From: JAGQZY01 sp964588335
Lineage (GTDB): Bacteria > Bdellovibrionota > Bdellovibrionia > Bdellovibrionales > JAGQZY01
Reading direction: 5' to 3'
DNA: 64,000 bases
Assembly: GCA_964588335.1 (NCBI GenBank)
Contig: CAZPOV010000010.1
Coordinates: 1 to 64,000 of the forward strand
Position 1 is the first letter of the stretch; every line of letters starts with the position of its first letter. The notes under the pieces are model-generated. The model was not told where the DNA came from, did no database searches, and saw only the letters and a program-made list of their open reading frames with translations. Positions 26,250 through 34,485 of the stretch are shown piece by piece. The translations under genes and the position numbers were made by a program.

Positions 26250-27317
26250 ATGAACTTTCTAGGTCGCACGAGCTTAAAAGAAAAAATCATATTAGCGATT
26301 GTGCTCCTTATATTCATAGGATCCTCGATAGGCCTGATTTACTTCGATAAAATCTTTTTCAAGCCGGTTGTGGCTCCGGAAGATCGTATCGGTCAATTGG
26401 CAAAGCGAATGGGATCGGTCGACAGAAGAACCCCGGAAATGTTTGAATTCATTGGAATCTATGAGGGTGATCCCATTGGAAATGGAGATGCTGTGTTTAC
26501 CGGCGATTCGTCATCAGCGACAGTTCGACTGCAAGAGGACTCGATGATCTTTATTGCTGCCGACAGTCTGGTCGTATTCAGGGAAAAAGATGGCAAATTT
26601 AATATTAAAATTGAAAAAGGTGAGGTCTCTGGAAATTTAAGCAAGGACACCGAGATTGAATTTCAAACCGAGGAAGAGGCGATTATTTTGGACGGTGAGG
26701 AGTTCAGTCGATTCACCCTCTCTTATGACGGCAAGCGTGGAATTGAAATTGAGGAAATAACATCGGTCGCCAAAAAGCCTAATAAAACCGTCGAAAAAAT
26801 TGATGAAGCCTCCGACCCCCGAGCTCAAAATCAAATGCAGAATCAAGGAAAGACCCGCCCGCAAAGTTCGTCAACAGCCGTTGAGACAGAGAAGGTCCCC
26901 ACTTCTTCAAAAGAACTATTACAAAGAAAAGCCAAGCCCATCCGAGTTCAATCGAGCCTGAAGGTTCCAGACAACATCACCAACCGCTCCTACACAGCTC
27001 CCTACCCCCAGCTGAACCAAGTTCTTCTGGTTAAAAACGCAACCAAGGTCGTGCTTCTTCCAAAGAGCAAATGCCTTGAACCCTGCTTGGTCACTGTCGA
27101 GTTAGACAAGAAAATCATAACCACACGTCGTTTCGCACCAGACAGAATACCTATTCTCACTGTTCCCATTGGAGCTCAGACAAGAGGCATTGTACAATGG
27201 ACTGTAGAAGAGACGGGACAAAAGCCGATCTCGGGAAATTTCGAAGTGAGACCATTTAATATGAATGAATTTGGCAAGGCACTAAAAGCGAAAAAGAATA
27301 TCGAGGTGATTGACTGA
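26250..27317 (+). CDS. FecR-domain membrane protein
   Basis: 355 residues. An N-terminal membrane anchor (IILAIVLLIFIGSSIGLIYF), then a periplasmic FecR domain at about 70-140 (GDAVFTGDSSSATVRLQEDS, FIAADSLVVF, GEVSGNL). A Pro/Ser/Gln-rich linker and a C-terminal beta region (about 250-345) follow. FecR domains are found in anti-sigma regulators and in wall-associated proteins; no sigma factor lies next to it. It is divergent from the motor operon and coupled by one base (TGATG) to the next gene. No Shine-Dalgarno is visible before ATG 26250. Confidence 0.8.
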   Translation: MNFLGRTSLKEKIILAIVLLIFIGSSIGLIYFDKIFFKPVVAPEDRIGQLAKRMGSVDRRTPEMFEFIGIYEGDPIGNGDAVFTGDSSSATVRLQEDSMIFIAADSLVVFREKDGKFNIKIEKGEVSGNLSKDTEIEFQTEEEAIILDGEEFSRFTLSYDGKRGIEIEEITSVAKKPNKTVEKIDEASDPRAQNQMQNQGKTRPQSSSTAVETEKVPTSSKELLQRKAKPIRVQSSLKVPDNITNRSYTAPYPQLNQVLLVKNATKVVLLPKSKCLEPCLVTVELDKKIITTRRFAPDRIPILTVPIGAQTRGIVQWTVEETGQKPISGNFEVRPFNMNEFGKALKAKKNIEVID

Positions 27318-28090
27318 TGCTATCAATCATCTACGCCCTGGTTTTCATTCTAAACCTGACTTTTTTGAGCTTTGCTGTTCTAGAACTGGGGCCTCTCTTC
27401 ATCTTCTATTTTAGCGCATCCCAAGGTGTCGTTGCGTGGTTGCTGTTTGACCATATCAAAGCAATAAAAGCCCAAGCTCATAACAGTCGGGAACTATCTG
27501 GTCAGATGAAAAATCCGCTACAAGCCAGTGATGTCGACTCTGCAAGTGACTCGACAACGATGCCACCAATCCAGTTTGAGTCCACCGAAAATTTGAGCTT
27601 TCAGCCTGCTGAAACCGAAGTTCCTTCGGCCGAACCAAAAGATATCATTGTACAGACATTTGAATCCGCCCCATCCACCCAAAAATATTATTTTTTGAAA
27701 AAGACATTCGACGACAGAAATACAAGTCAGCTAGAAATGCTCGATCAGCTTTTGGTAAAAATTCCAAAACAAAAACGAAGTCTGGTCGTCACTAATCTTC
27801 ATACAACCACTAAAAACTCGAAAAACTTCGAAGGCTTTCTCTGGGGCAAGGGACTTGAAAGTGAAATTATATGTAGTGATATTCACTCAGGCATTGACCT
27901 TATCCCCCACTTGGGAAGCCTGCATAACTGTCCAGAAGGTCCTACTGCAGATTATTTCGCTGCAAAGGCTTTGGATTACGATCAGATTGTCTTTTACTTG
28001 ATCGAGACCGAGCTCTCGACCATTGAAAACATCCTGTTTGCCGAGCCCGATGACATCGAAATCTCTAACTTCCAGCAAATTCAACTTTAA
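27317..28090 (+). CDS. Membrane protein of unknown function coupled to the FecR-like gene
   Basis: 257 residues. Two N-terminal membrane helices (SIIYALVFILNLTFLSFAVL and FIFYFSASQGVVAWLLF), a disordered Ser/Thr/Glu-rich linker at about 60-115, and a soluble domain (KRSLVVTNLHTTTKNSK to the end) with alternating strands and helices. It starts on the last base of the upstream stop. The soluble part is not recognised. Its position beside the motor operon suggests, but does not prove, a shared role. Confidence 0.65.
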   Translation: MLSIIYALVFILNLTFLSFAVLELGPLFIFYFSASQGVVAWLLFDHIKAIKAQAHNSRELSGQMKNPLQASDVDSASDSTTMPPIQFESTENLSFQPAETEVPSAEPKDIIVQTFESAPSTQKYYFLKKTFDDRNTSQLEMLDQLLVKIPKQKRSLVVTNLHTTTKNSKNFEGFLWGKGLESEIICSDIHSGIDLIPHLGSLHNCPEGPTADYFAAKALDYDQIVFYLIETELSTIENILFAEPDDIEISNFQQIQL

Positions 28091-28225
28091 AGCTCCGACC
28101 GCTGGCAAAATGGACTGAATTCAAGGCTGCCACTCGTCAAAGCGAGTCCACCCGGCCTGCCCCTACAAAGTCCTCTATGAAGCCTTTACAGACCTCTCCA
28201 AAAGCTTGAGTTCTTGGCTTTTTGG

Positions 28226-28254
28226 TTGACATTTTTAGAGTAATTTTATGTACT
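28226..28254 (+). promoter_or_regulatory. Candidate sigma-70-type promoter
   Basis: TTGACA (28226-28231), 17-base spacer, TGTACT (28249-28254; 4 of 6 matches to TATAAT). It lies about 70 bases before the retropepsin-like lipoprotein gene, in a 237-base gap that otherwise holds no gene. Confidence 0.35.
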
Positions 28255-28327
28255 TAAAGAACAAACTGCGAGTCTCATCTGGAGTGAATCTATTTCTTTA
28301 ATTAACAACCTCTTTCGATTTTCAAAC

Positions 28328-28978
28328 ATGTTTCTGTCGGCGGCTCTTGTTCTGACAGTCGTCGCCTGTCAGAGCGCCCCGAAAAAGCAACCCTCAGACT
28401 ACGAACGTATTCAGGACGAGCTGGATGACTTTCAAAAAGAAACATTAGAAAAAGTCTCTTTAACCATTCGAAATGAAATTTTACCGGAGCTTCGGGAGAT
28501 TCAACTGGGGCATCGCCGAGTGCTCGGTGGTCAACAGGCTAAAGTTAAAAAGAACATGAAGTCGAAAACGGTTTTAGGGCGGGTCGAATGGATTCGCCTG
28601 ATGGCTCCTGATATTCCCATCCGAGCACGCATAGATACTGGGGCTCAAACCTGTTCTTTGCACGCCGAGTCCATTGTTGAAAAAGAAATTTCGGGTGAAA
28701 GATATGTCGAGTTTTCAACAATCGATGAAAAAGGTCGCACTCACAGAATGATGAAGAAAGTTGTCGAAGAAACACGAGTGCGCAGCACTTCCGGACGATC
28801 TGAAAAACGATATGTTGTTGAAATGACGCTGATGCTGGGCACACGCGAGCTGACAGTCAATGTGAACTTAAACAATCGTGAAAAATTGAGACACCGGTTC
28901 CTTGTGGGCAGAAATTTATTGCTTGGAGACTACGTTGTCGATGTCTCACAATCTCGAGTCCTAGGAGACAATAAGTGA
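28328..28978 (+). CDS. Retropepsin-like (RimB/'ATP-dependent zinc protease' family) lipoprotein
   Basis: 216 residues. Signal with lipobox (VVACQ, Cys14). After a charged linker the family domain starts near residue 82 with GRVEWIRLMAPDIPIRARIDTGAQTC; the catalytic-type DTGA has its Asp at 103, and HRFLVGRNLLLGDYVVDVS closes it. Relatives were annotated as zinc proteases but have an aspartic retropepsin fold. The stop overlaps the next start (GTGA). It sits with a 7TM inactive transglutaminase and an ATP-grasp ligase homologue, a set also found together in Pseudomonas and others. ATG 28328 lacks a ribosome-binding site, so the true start may be slightly upstream. Confidence 0.85.
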   Translation: MFLSAALVLTVVACQSAPKKQPSDYERIQDELDDFQKETLEKVSLTIRNEILPELREIQLGHRRVLGGQQAKVKKNMKSKTVLGRVEWIRLMAPDIPIRARIDTGAQTCSLHAESIVEKEISGERYVEFSTIDEKGRTHRMMKKVVEETRVRSTSGRSEKRYVVEMTLMLGTRELTVNVNLNNREKLRHRFLVGRNLLLGDYVVDVSQSRVLGDNK

Positions 28979-30585
28979 GACATTCTAAACTGGCATTGAT
29001 CATTCTATTGCTTGGCATTCCGGTGGCGAGCCTGTTTTACAAGATACAGTTTCTTGGCATTCAGGTGGTTCCTGAAAAGGCTTCCAACTTCTGGAGTGTC
29101 GAACTCTCAATAAATAAAGAATTGCCCAGAGAATTTTCGGTGGACTACCAAGGCGCACCAATCATGCCCATCCCTTCACTCAACAAATACCAAAGAATAA
29201 AAGATTTGAAGCTCAATGGGGAATCACTGAGCGTCGATGCTCCCCCTGAAAGTAAAGACTATATCAATATTGAACTCATTGAAGGCCAGCCGGCCGATAG
29301 CGTCTTGTCTTTTCAGATCCAACCCCGCAACGCTCAAATGGCTCAACGCGATCCGGTTGAAAGCTTGCTGCCCTCTGAAAAGACAGCCTACCTCAGTTTA
29401 GAAGGTTATACGGCGGACGAATTGATCCACCTTAACAAGCTTAAAGACACCTTGATTTTTCCGTCTGACGATAAAAAGACAAAATTTGATAAATTCTTTT
29501 ATTACCTGGCTGATGAGATAGCGCTAAAGCATGATTCGGGTAAAATTTCTGACGTCACTGAATTATCAAGTGGTAGTTTTCTAGCACAAGCGCGAACTTT
29601 GGTGGGACTTTCACGCCTTTCTGATATTCCGGCCCGAGTGATTTTTGGCGCCCTTTTCTTAGAGCCCAAACCAGCCAAGCCGGTGCGCTACACACGGGTT
29701 TTCCTAACCGAGGTCTTTATCAACGGTCAGTGGACGCCCTATCTCCCCGAGAAACGAATTGATGGCCAACTTGATGGCAATCAACTTATCTTTTGCCGTA
29801 ACTGCGAGTCCCAGGCTGCCATGCTAGAGAACGACAATATTCTGAACCTACGCATCGAGCCGGTGAAATACGACCCGATCTCATCGGAAGAGCAGCTGAG
29901 CCGCCTTGAGACGATGAGTCCATTTTGGGCCACATTCTCATTGCACCGCCTCCCCTTGTCGGTTCAAGCCATTATCTTGGGAATTATCCTGGTCCCCTTT
30001 GGCACCATTGCCATCTCTTTTGCGCGAGTGATTTTAGGAGTTGAAACGTTCGGTATTTTCATGCCGATTCTACTAACCCTGTTCTTTTTAGAAACATCGT
30101 TTTTATTTGGATTTATGTTTTTTGCAATCGTAGTTCTTTTAGGACTGGGACAACGATATGTATTGGATCGCTTCTATCTTTTAGCAGTGCCAAGGCTATC
30201 AATTTTATTAAGCTTCACCATTATTATCTATTTACTCTTCGCCATTCTTTGCCTCCGCTTGGATATTTTAACAGAAACCCAGCGCAGCCTGAGTTATTTT
30301 CCAATCGTAATTATCACGGTTTTTATTGAAAAACTGAGCCTTTCAATTATGGAAGAAGGTCCAATCAACACAGTTAAGACAGCCATTGGTACATTTTTTG
30401 TTTCCATAATCTGTTATGGTTTACTTGCTGTTTCGTGGTTAAAAACCTTTTTCTTCAACAACCCAGAGGTCATTTTGTTTTCGGTCGGAATGAATATGGT
30501 TATTGGAAGTTATACAGGCTTTAGATTACTGGAGCTTCTCCGATTCAAAGAAGTGGATGAGGACAATGCTATCAACTTTAAGTAG
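28975..30585 (+). CDS. Inactive transglutaminase fused to 7 membrane helices
   Basis: 536 residues, GTG start overlapping the upstream stop. An N-terminal anchor, a periplasmic region, and a transglutaminase-like domain at about 175-265 (SFLAQARTLVGLSRLSDIPARVIFG, TEVFINGQWTPYLP). The catalytic Cys is Ser (SGSF) and the His and Asp positions are also lost, as in the named family. From about 320 there are several membrane helices (seven expected), with ETFGIFMPILLTLFFLE as a marker. The family partners a retropepsin and an ATP-grasp ligase, but its function is not settled. Confidence 0.88.
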   Translation: MRHSKLALIILLLGIPVASLFYKIQFLGIQVVPEKASNFWSVELSINKELPREFSVDYQGAPIMPIPSLNKYQRIKDLKLNGESLSVDAPPESKDYINIELIEGQPADSVLSFQIQPRNAQMAQRDPVESLLPSEKTAYLSLEGYTADELIHLNKLKDTLIFPSDDKKTKFDKFFYYLADEIALKHDSGKISDVTELSSGSFLAQARTLVGLSRLSDIPARVIFGALFLEPKPAKPVRYTRVFLTEVFINGQWTPYLPEKRIDGQLDGNQLIFCRNCESQAAMLENDNILNLRIEPVKYDPISSEEQLSRLETMSPFWATFSLHRLPLSVQAIILGIILVPFGTIAISFARVILGVETFGIFMPILLTLFFLETSFLFGFMFFAIVVLLGLGQRYVLDRFYLLAVPRLSILLSFTIIIYLLFAILCLRLDILTETQRSLSYFPIVIITVFIEKLSLSIMEEGPINTVKTAIGTFFVSIICYGLLAVSWLKTFFFNNPEVILFSVGMNMVIGSYTGFRLLELLRFKEVDEDNAINFK

Positions 30586-31522
30586 GCTCAATCGCCAAGG
30601 TGTCTTGGGGAACAACAAACGCTTAAGAGAGTACATTCTACCTCTTAACAAAAGACGCTACTATCCTTTGGTTGATAGTAAGCACTTAACCACAAAAGTC
30701 TTGCAAGATAATAATATTCCTCATCCTGAAACTCTGGGGCTGGTCCAATCGGTCAGTCAGTTTAAAAAACTGCATCCACTTCTGAAGGAAGCAACAAGTT
30801 TTGTTGTCAAACCCTCGCGCGGGGCTATGGGCAACGGAATCATGATTGTTGAAGGCATTCAATGGGATGAAAAGCGAGACGACACAATTTTAAGAACCAC
30901 TCGTAAGGATGAAATTTCTTTTCAGGAGTTCACCTATTACCTGTCGCTGATTCTTAGTGGAGTATTTTCTTTGGATGGAACCACCGACACTGTGATGTTC
31001 CAGCAGAAGATCAATCCTCACCCAGCACTACAAAATATCTGCCATCGGGGAATTGCCGATATTCGAATCATCCTGTTTCACGGCTTCCCTGTGATGTCGA
31101 TGATGCGTCTGCCTTCAAAAGAAAGTGGCGGCCGAGGCAATCTGCACCAAGGGGCGGTCGGCTGCGGACTTCGCCTGAAAGATGGCAAAATCACCTTTGT
31201 TACCCAACACAACCGTCGTATTTTCAATCACCCAGATTTTCCTGATGTTGATTTAAAAGACCGCGAGGTTCCTTATTGGGAGAGTATCATCAATATAGCC
31301 GCCCAATGTGGCGAGGTCTTTCCATTGGCCTATTTGGGGGTGGACATTGTCGTTGATCCGGTTCTGGGGCCCCTGGTTTTAGAGGTCAACGCACGTCCTG
31401 GCCTGTCAATTCAGATCGCAAACCAAAAAGGTCTTGTTGGTCCGTTGAAAACAGTGGCCGGCTTGGACCGAGAGGGCATGAGTCTGGCTGAAAAAATCAA
31501 TTTCTCAAGAAACAATTTTTAA
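30557..31522 (+). CDS. Alpha-L-glutamate ligase-like ATP-grasp protein (RimK-related)
   Basis: About 321 residues. The start is placed at ATG 30557 (or 30566), inside the end of the previous gene, because the family begins 'RL.rqGVLGxN.R' as here (SRLNRQGVLGNNKRLREY); the frame is open to 30503. The ATP-grasp core is present: YYPLVDSKHLTTKVL, FVVKPSRGAMGNGI, IADIRIILFHGFPVM and LEVNARPGLSIQIA. Members join an amino acid to a peptide or other substrate using ATP; the substrate is not known here. It is probably made with the preceding two envelope proteins. Confidence 0.88.
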   Translation: MRTMLSTLSRLNRQGVLGNNKRLREYILPLNKRRYYPLVDSKHLTTKVLQDNNIPHPETLGLVQSVSQFKKLHPLLKEATSFVVKPSRGAMGNGIMIVEGIQWDEKRDDTILRTTRKDEISFQEFTYYLSLILSGVFSLDGTTDTVMFQQKINPHPALQNICHRGIADIRIILFHGFPVMSMMRLPSKESGGRGNLHQGAVGCGLRLKDGKITFVTQHNRRIFNHPDFPDVDLKDREVPYWESIINIAAQCGEVFPLAYLGVDIVVDPVLGPLVLEVNARPGLSIQIANQKGLVGPLKTVAGLDREGMSLAEKINFSRNNF

Positions 31523-31887
31523 TTCAAAACATAAAGATCGACTTTGGCAAATCCCTTTTTCAAGATTCCCAATTCACGGGCGGCCGCTTTTGATAGGTCA
31601 ATGATTCTTCCTTTTGAAAAAGGTCCGCGATCATTGATGCGAACAACCACAGAGCGGCCCGTGGTAGGACTTTCGACTCTCACACGGGTGCCAAACTTTA
31701 ACCGTCGATGAGCTGCCGTGAATTCCGTCATGTTGAATTTCTCACCACTGGCCGTTCGACGCCCATGGAACTTTTTGCCATACCATGACGCTAAACCCGA
31801 CTGATAAACAGTCTTTGAAGACGTGGCACAACCCGCTACCGAAAGAGCTAAAACCAGAAGTAGACTGTTCCAATGTTTTTTCGACAC
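31519..31887 (-). CDS. rlpA: RlpA-family septal ring lytic transglycosylase-like lipoprotein
   Basis: 122 residues from GTG 31887, which has GGGAG upstream at 7 bases. A lipobox (SVAGC), then a single double-psi beta-barrel domain with the family marks ASWYGKKFHGRRTASGE, FGTRVRV and NDRGPF (catalytic-type Asp). The SPOR domain of E. coli RlpA is missing. RlpA cleaves naked glycan strands at the division site. Its stop overlaps that of the converging ligase gene (TTAA). Confidence 0.9.
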   Translation of the reverse strand: MSKKHWNSLLLVLALSVAGCATSSKTVYQSGLASWYGKKFHGRRTASGEKFNMTEFTAAHRRLKFGTRVRVESPTTGRSVVVRINDRGPFSKGRIIDLSKAAARELGILKKGFAKVDLYVLN

Positions 31888-31900
31888 GCGGTTTTCTCCC

Positions 31901-31934
31901 AAAAAAAAAGCCGGTTTTAAAAACCGGCTTTTTC
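31901..31934 (-). terminator. Rho-independent terminator of the small acidic lipoprotein gene
   Basis: GCCGGTTT (31910-31917) pairs with AAACCGGC (31921-31928) around a 3-base loop, with nine A on the plus-strand left side (a U run on the minus-strand transcript). It separates the small lipoprotein gene from rlpA downstream. Confidence 0.85.
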
Positions 31935-31950
31935 TATTTCATATTTCAGC

Positions 31951-32157
31951 TTAGTGCTTCAACTCAGGGTCTGTCGCATCTTCAGCGGCATCTTCCATAT
32001 CTTCAGCCGCGTCCTCAGCTCCTTCTTTCATGTCGTCGGCTGTCTCTTCAACAGCTTCACCCATGTCTTCCATTTTATTTTCAGTTTCGCTTTCCCAACA
32101 TGCTGTCAAAGAAAGAGCTACAAAACCTGCAAACAGCCATACTAATAACGATTTCAT
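31951..32157 (-). CDS. Small acidic lipoprotein
   Basis: 68 residues from ATG 32157, with AAGGAG 5 bases upstream. Signal peptide and lipobox MKSLLVWLFAGFVALSLTAC, then a strongly acidic, Ala-rich helix with repeats of the type 'EDxAED' and no other Cys. It resembles entericidin-like or Lpp-like small lipoproteins in size only. It has its own terminator, so it may be made in large amounts. Function unknown. Confidence 0.75.
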   Translation of the reverse strand: MKSLLVWLFAGFVALSLTACWESETENKMEDMGEAVEETADDMKEGAEDAAEDMEDAAEDATDPELKH

Positions 32158-32537
32158 TCGAACTCCTTTTTGTTCTAAGTTGCTTTGGCCCATCATCTCC
32201 AGCTTTTGACTGATATTCAAGGATTCTGTGGCTTCCTAGGGCGGTTAACAACTCAGTGCATAAATTGAATCCAGGTCGACTGGGATTACCCACTTTCCTT
32301 TTGTCCGACCACTGACCGATAATTTGTCCTTCACACCCATGACTTCCCAGTCCCCCTTGTCCCACCAGAGGCTTGGTCATTTGTTTAAATATTTTTACAA
32401 TTTTTCTCTTGCTGGTCGACACTCCCCTTATAACGCATGCCTTTTCAGCAAGCTCCAACACTCCGGTCGACCTTGACTGGTGGGTCTTATACGGTTTTCC
32501 AATTGTCTCTGCAAGAGTATGTGATACTGTTAAGAGC
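32158..32537. other. Gene-free stretch between divergent genes
   Basis: About 380 bases between the small lipoprotein and the SDR gene. Apart from the AAGGAG before ATG 32157 I see no RNA gene, repeat or strong promoter. The frame of the SDR gene is open through part of this stretch, but the residues there do not resemble its family. Confidence 0.5.
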
Positions 32538-33935
32538 ATGCGAATAGCCGTCACAGGAGCCACTGGATTTATAGGCTCTTACCTCATCGACTATCTTTTA
32601 AAAGAAACGGAACATCAGGTTGTGGCGATCAGCCGTTCGCCAATGTCTTCGAACCACCCGCGCTTACAATGCCGACAGGCTGACCTGTTTTCCCTTTTAG
32701 ATTGTGAAAAAGCCTTGGCCGACTGTGATGTGGGCTTTTATCTGGTTCACTCGATGTCACCTTCAGCCCGCCTCAGCCAAGGTCATTTTAAGGACTTCGA
32801 TTTTATATTGGCTGATAATTTTGCAAAGGCCGCTAACAAAAACAATTTGCAAAAACTAATTTACGTGAGTGGACTGATTCCAGACAGTGAAGAGCTTTCT
32901 GATCACCTCCTTAGTCGCCTTGAGGTTGAGAAAACTTTATCGAGTCATGACGTCCCAACCATCACTTTGCGCTGTGGAATTGTGGTCGGCGCCGGCGGCT
33001 CGTCTTTTCAAATGGTGCGAAATTTGGTTAAAAGACTGCCTATCATTGGACTCCCTTCTTGGACCGGCTCTCAAACTCAGGCTATCTACATTCGAGATCT
33101 TATTAAGATCATGGGTAAACTCATCGATTACGAAATACAAAAGTCGCAAAGCTTTGACTTGGGGTCACCAGAGAAAGTTCAATATTTTGATCTTTTAAAA
33201 ATTGTTTCAAAGGAAGTCTGTAAAAAAAATCTTTACATCCACCTTCCTTGGATTCCCAGAGCCCTTTCGAAACTCTGGGTCACCTTGATCACGGGCCAGT
33301 CGCGCAGCTTGGTTTACCCTCTTGTGGACTCTCTTGTGCACCCTATGGTGGTCGATTCGGAAAGGCAGATTCCGGCGCAGATTCGCCCCGAGTTTCACTC
33401 CATTAACGATGCCATTCACAACAGCATAAAAAACGACAACCAACCACGCCTACCAATGCAAAAGCAGGCCGCAGAAAAACCAGCCACCTCTCTTGTTCGC
33501 TCAGTGCAACGGCTCCCCTATCCTGAAAATTGGACGATGAAAGATGTGGCACGCTACTACAACCAATGGCTACCAAAGTTCATGTGGCCTTACATCACTG
33601 CGACAGCCACCCAAAACAGCGTCTCTTTCGGTACGACTCTGATAAAGAAACCCTTGCTGATCTTAGAGCTCTCCAGTGACCGCACTTTTCCGGGGCGCCA
33701 GCTTTTTTATATTACTGGTGGGATCTTGGATGGCCAAGGCCCAAGAGGCCGCCTGGAGTTTCGACTCGGACCAGAAAAACAATTTTTTATTGCCGCTATC
33801 CATAACTTTAAGCCTCGACTGCCCTGGTATATTTATCGCTACACCCAAGCTCTTATCCACGCTTTTGTTATGAAGGCCTTTGGTAAACGCTTAAAGTCTC
33901 TTGAAGGAACCCTGCCCCCGGAATCTGTAAAGTAG
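32538..33935 (+). CDS. NAD(P)-binding SDR/epimerase-like protein with a DUF2867-like C-terminus
   Basis: 466 residues from ATG 32538, where the product begins with a Rossmann signature (MRIAVTGATGFIGSYLIDYL). Further SDR-like marks are LIYVSGL and TLRCGIVVGAGGSSFQM; the catalytic Tyr-x3-Lys is not clear, as in NDUFA9-like 'atypical' SDRs. From about 330 a second region (LELSSDRTFPGRQLFYITGG, GRLEFRLGPEKQF) resembles DUF2867-type tails, tentatively. The next gene (DUF2878) lies 58 bases on. A role in lipid or quinone chemistry is inferred from relatives. Confidence 0.8.
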   Translation: MRIAVTGATGFIGSYLIDYLLKETEHQVVAISRSPMSSNHPRLQCRQADLFSLLDCEKALADCDVGFYLVHSMSPSARLSQGHFKDFDFILADNFAKAANKNNLQKLIYVSGLIPDSEELSDHLLSRLEVEKTLSSHDVPTITLRCGIVVGAGGSSFQMVRNLVKRLPIIGLPSWTGSQTQAIYIRDLIKIMGKLIDYEIQKSQSFDLGSPEKVQYFDLLKIVSKEVCKKNLYIHLPWIPRALSKLWVTLITGQSRSLVYPLVDSLVHPMVVDSERQIPAQIRPEFHSINDAIHNSIKNDNQPRLPMQKQAAEKPATSLVRSVQRLPYPENWTMKDVARYYNQWLPKFMWPYITATATQNSVSFGTTLIKKPLLILELSSDRTFPGRQLFYITGGILDGQGPRGRLEFRLGPEKQFFIAAIHNFKPRLPWYIYRYTQALIHAFVMKAFGKRLKSLEGTLPPESVK

Positions 33936-33993
33936 GATGTCTATCTTACAAAATTGTATTTTATCTTACCGAAACGGCGTTGTAGTATGAACC

Positions 33994-34485
33994 ATGGTCA
34001 ACTTGCTTTGGTTTCAATTTGGGTGGTGGACTCTGGTTTTAACCGCGTCCCATGGTTACGACTGGCTTGGCTTTTGTGTCTGCCTCTTCTTGCTAGGCCT
34101 TCATTTTCAGTGGCTCTCCAACAATAAAAAAAGGGATTTGATTGTCTTGATCGCTGCTGCATCTCTCGGGATTTCAGGTGATTTTCTGTTGATTCGTCTC
34201 GGAGTCTTCAATATCCCCGACCCCGACACCTTCTTCCCAATTTGGCTCACCGGTCTGTGGCTTCTGTTTCCTCTCAGTCTTCCCTACTCCATGAAAGCCC
34301 TACTGCAGCGCTCTGTTTTACTGCCCGGCATGGCTGTGGCTGCCGGTTTTTCTTACTATGCAGGAACTTATTTTGGAATCTTGATAACACCCGAACCGAT
34401 AATTCAAAACCTTTGCGTCGCCGCTGGAGCCTGGCTGATTTACTTGGCAAGCTTCCGAAACTTGCTAAATAGACTTAATGGCTAA
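33994..34485 (+). CDS. DUF2878 family membrane protein
   Basis: 163 residues with about five or six membrane helices. The start MVNLLWFQFGWW and the segment GISGDFLLIRLGVF followed by FPIWLTGLWLLFPLSL match the DUF2878 pattern. In other bacteria this family often lies near cyclopropane fatty acid genes and SDR proteins, as with its upstream neighbour here. Its 3' end overlaps a converging gene by 11 bases. Function unknown. Confidence 0.75.
   Translation: MVNLLWFQFGWWTLVLTASHGYDWLGFCVCLFLLGLHFQWLSNNKKRDLIVLIAAASLGISGDFLLIRLGVFNIPDPDTFFPIWLTGLWLLFPLSLPYSMKALLQRSVLLPGMAVAAGFSYYAGTYFGILITPEPIIQNLCVAAGAWLIYLASFRNLLNRLNG

Noticed and set aside
30503..30556. N-terminal extension of the ATP-grasp ligase
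   Set aside because: It lies wholly within the preceding gene, and family alignment begins near 30557-30566.
32373..32537. N-terminal extension of the SDR protein
   Set aside because: The added residues do not match the family, which begins at the Rossmann motif at 32538.
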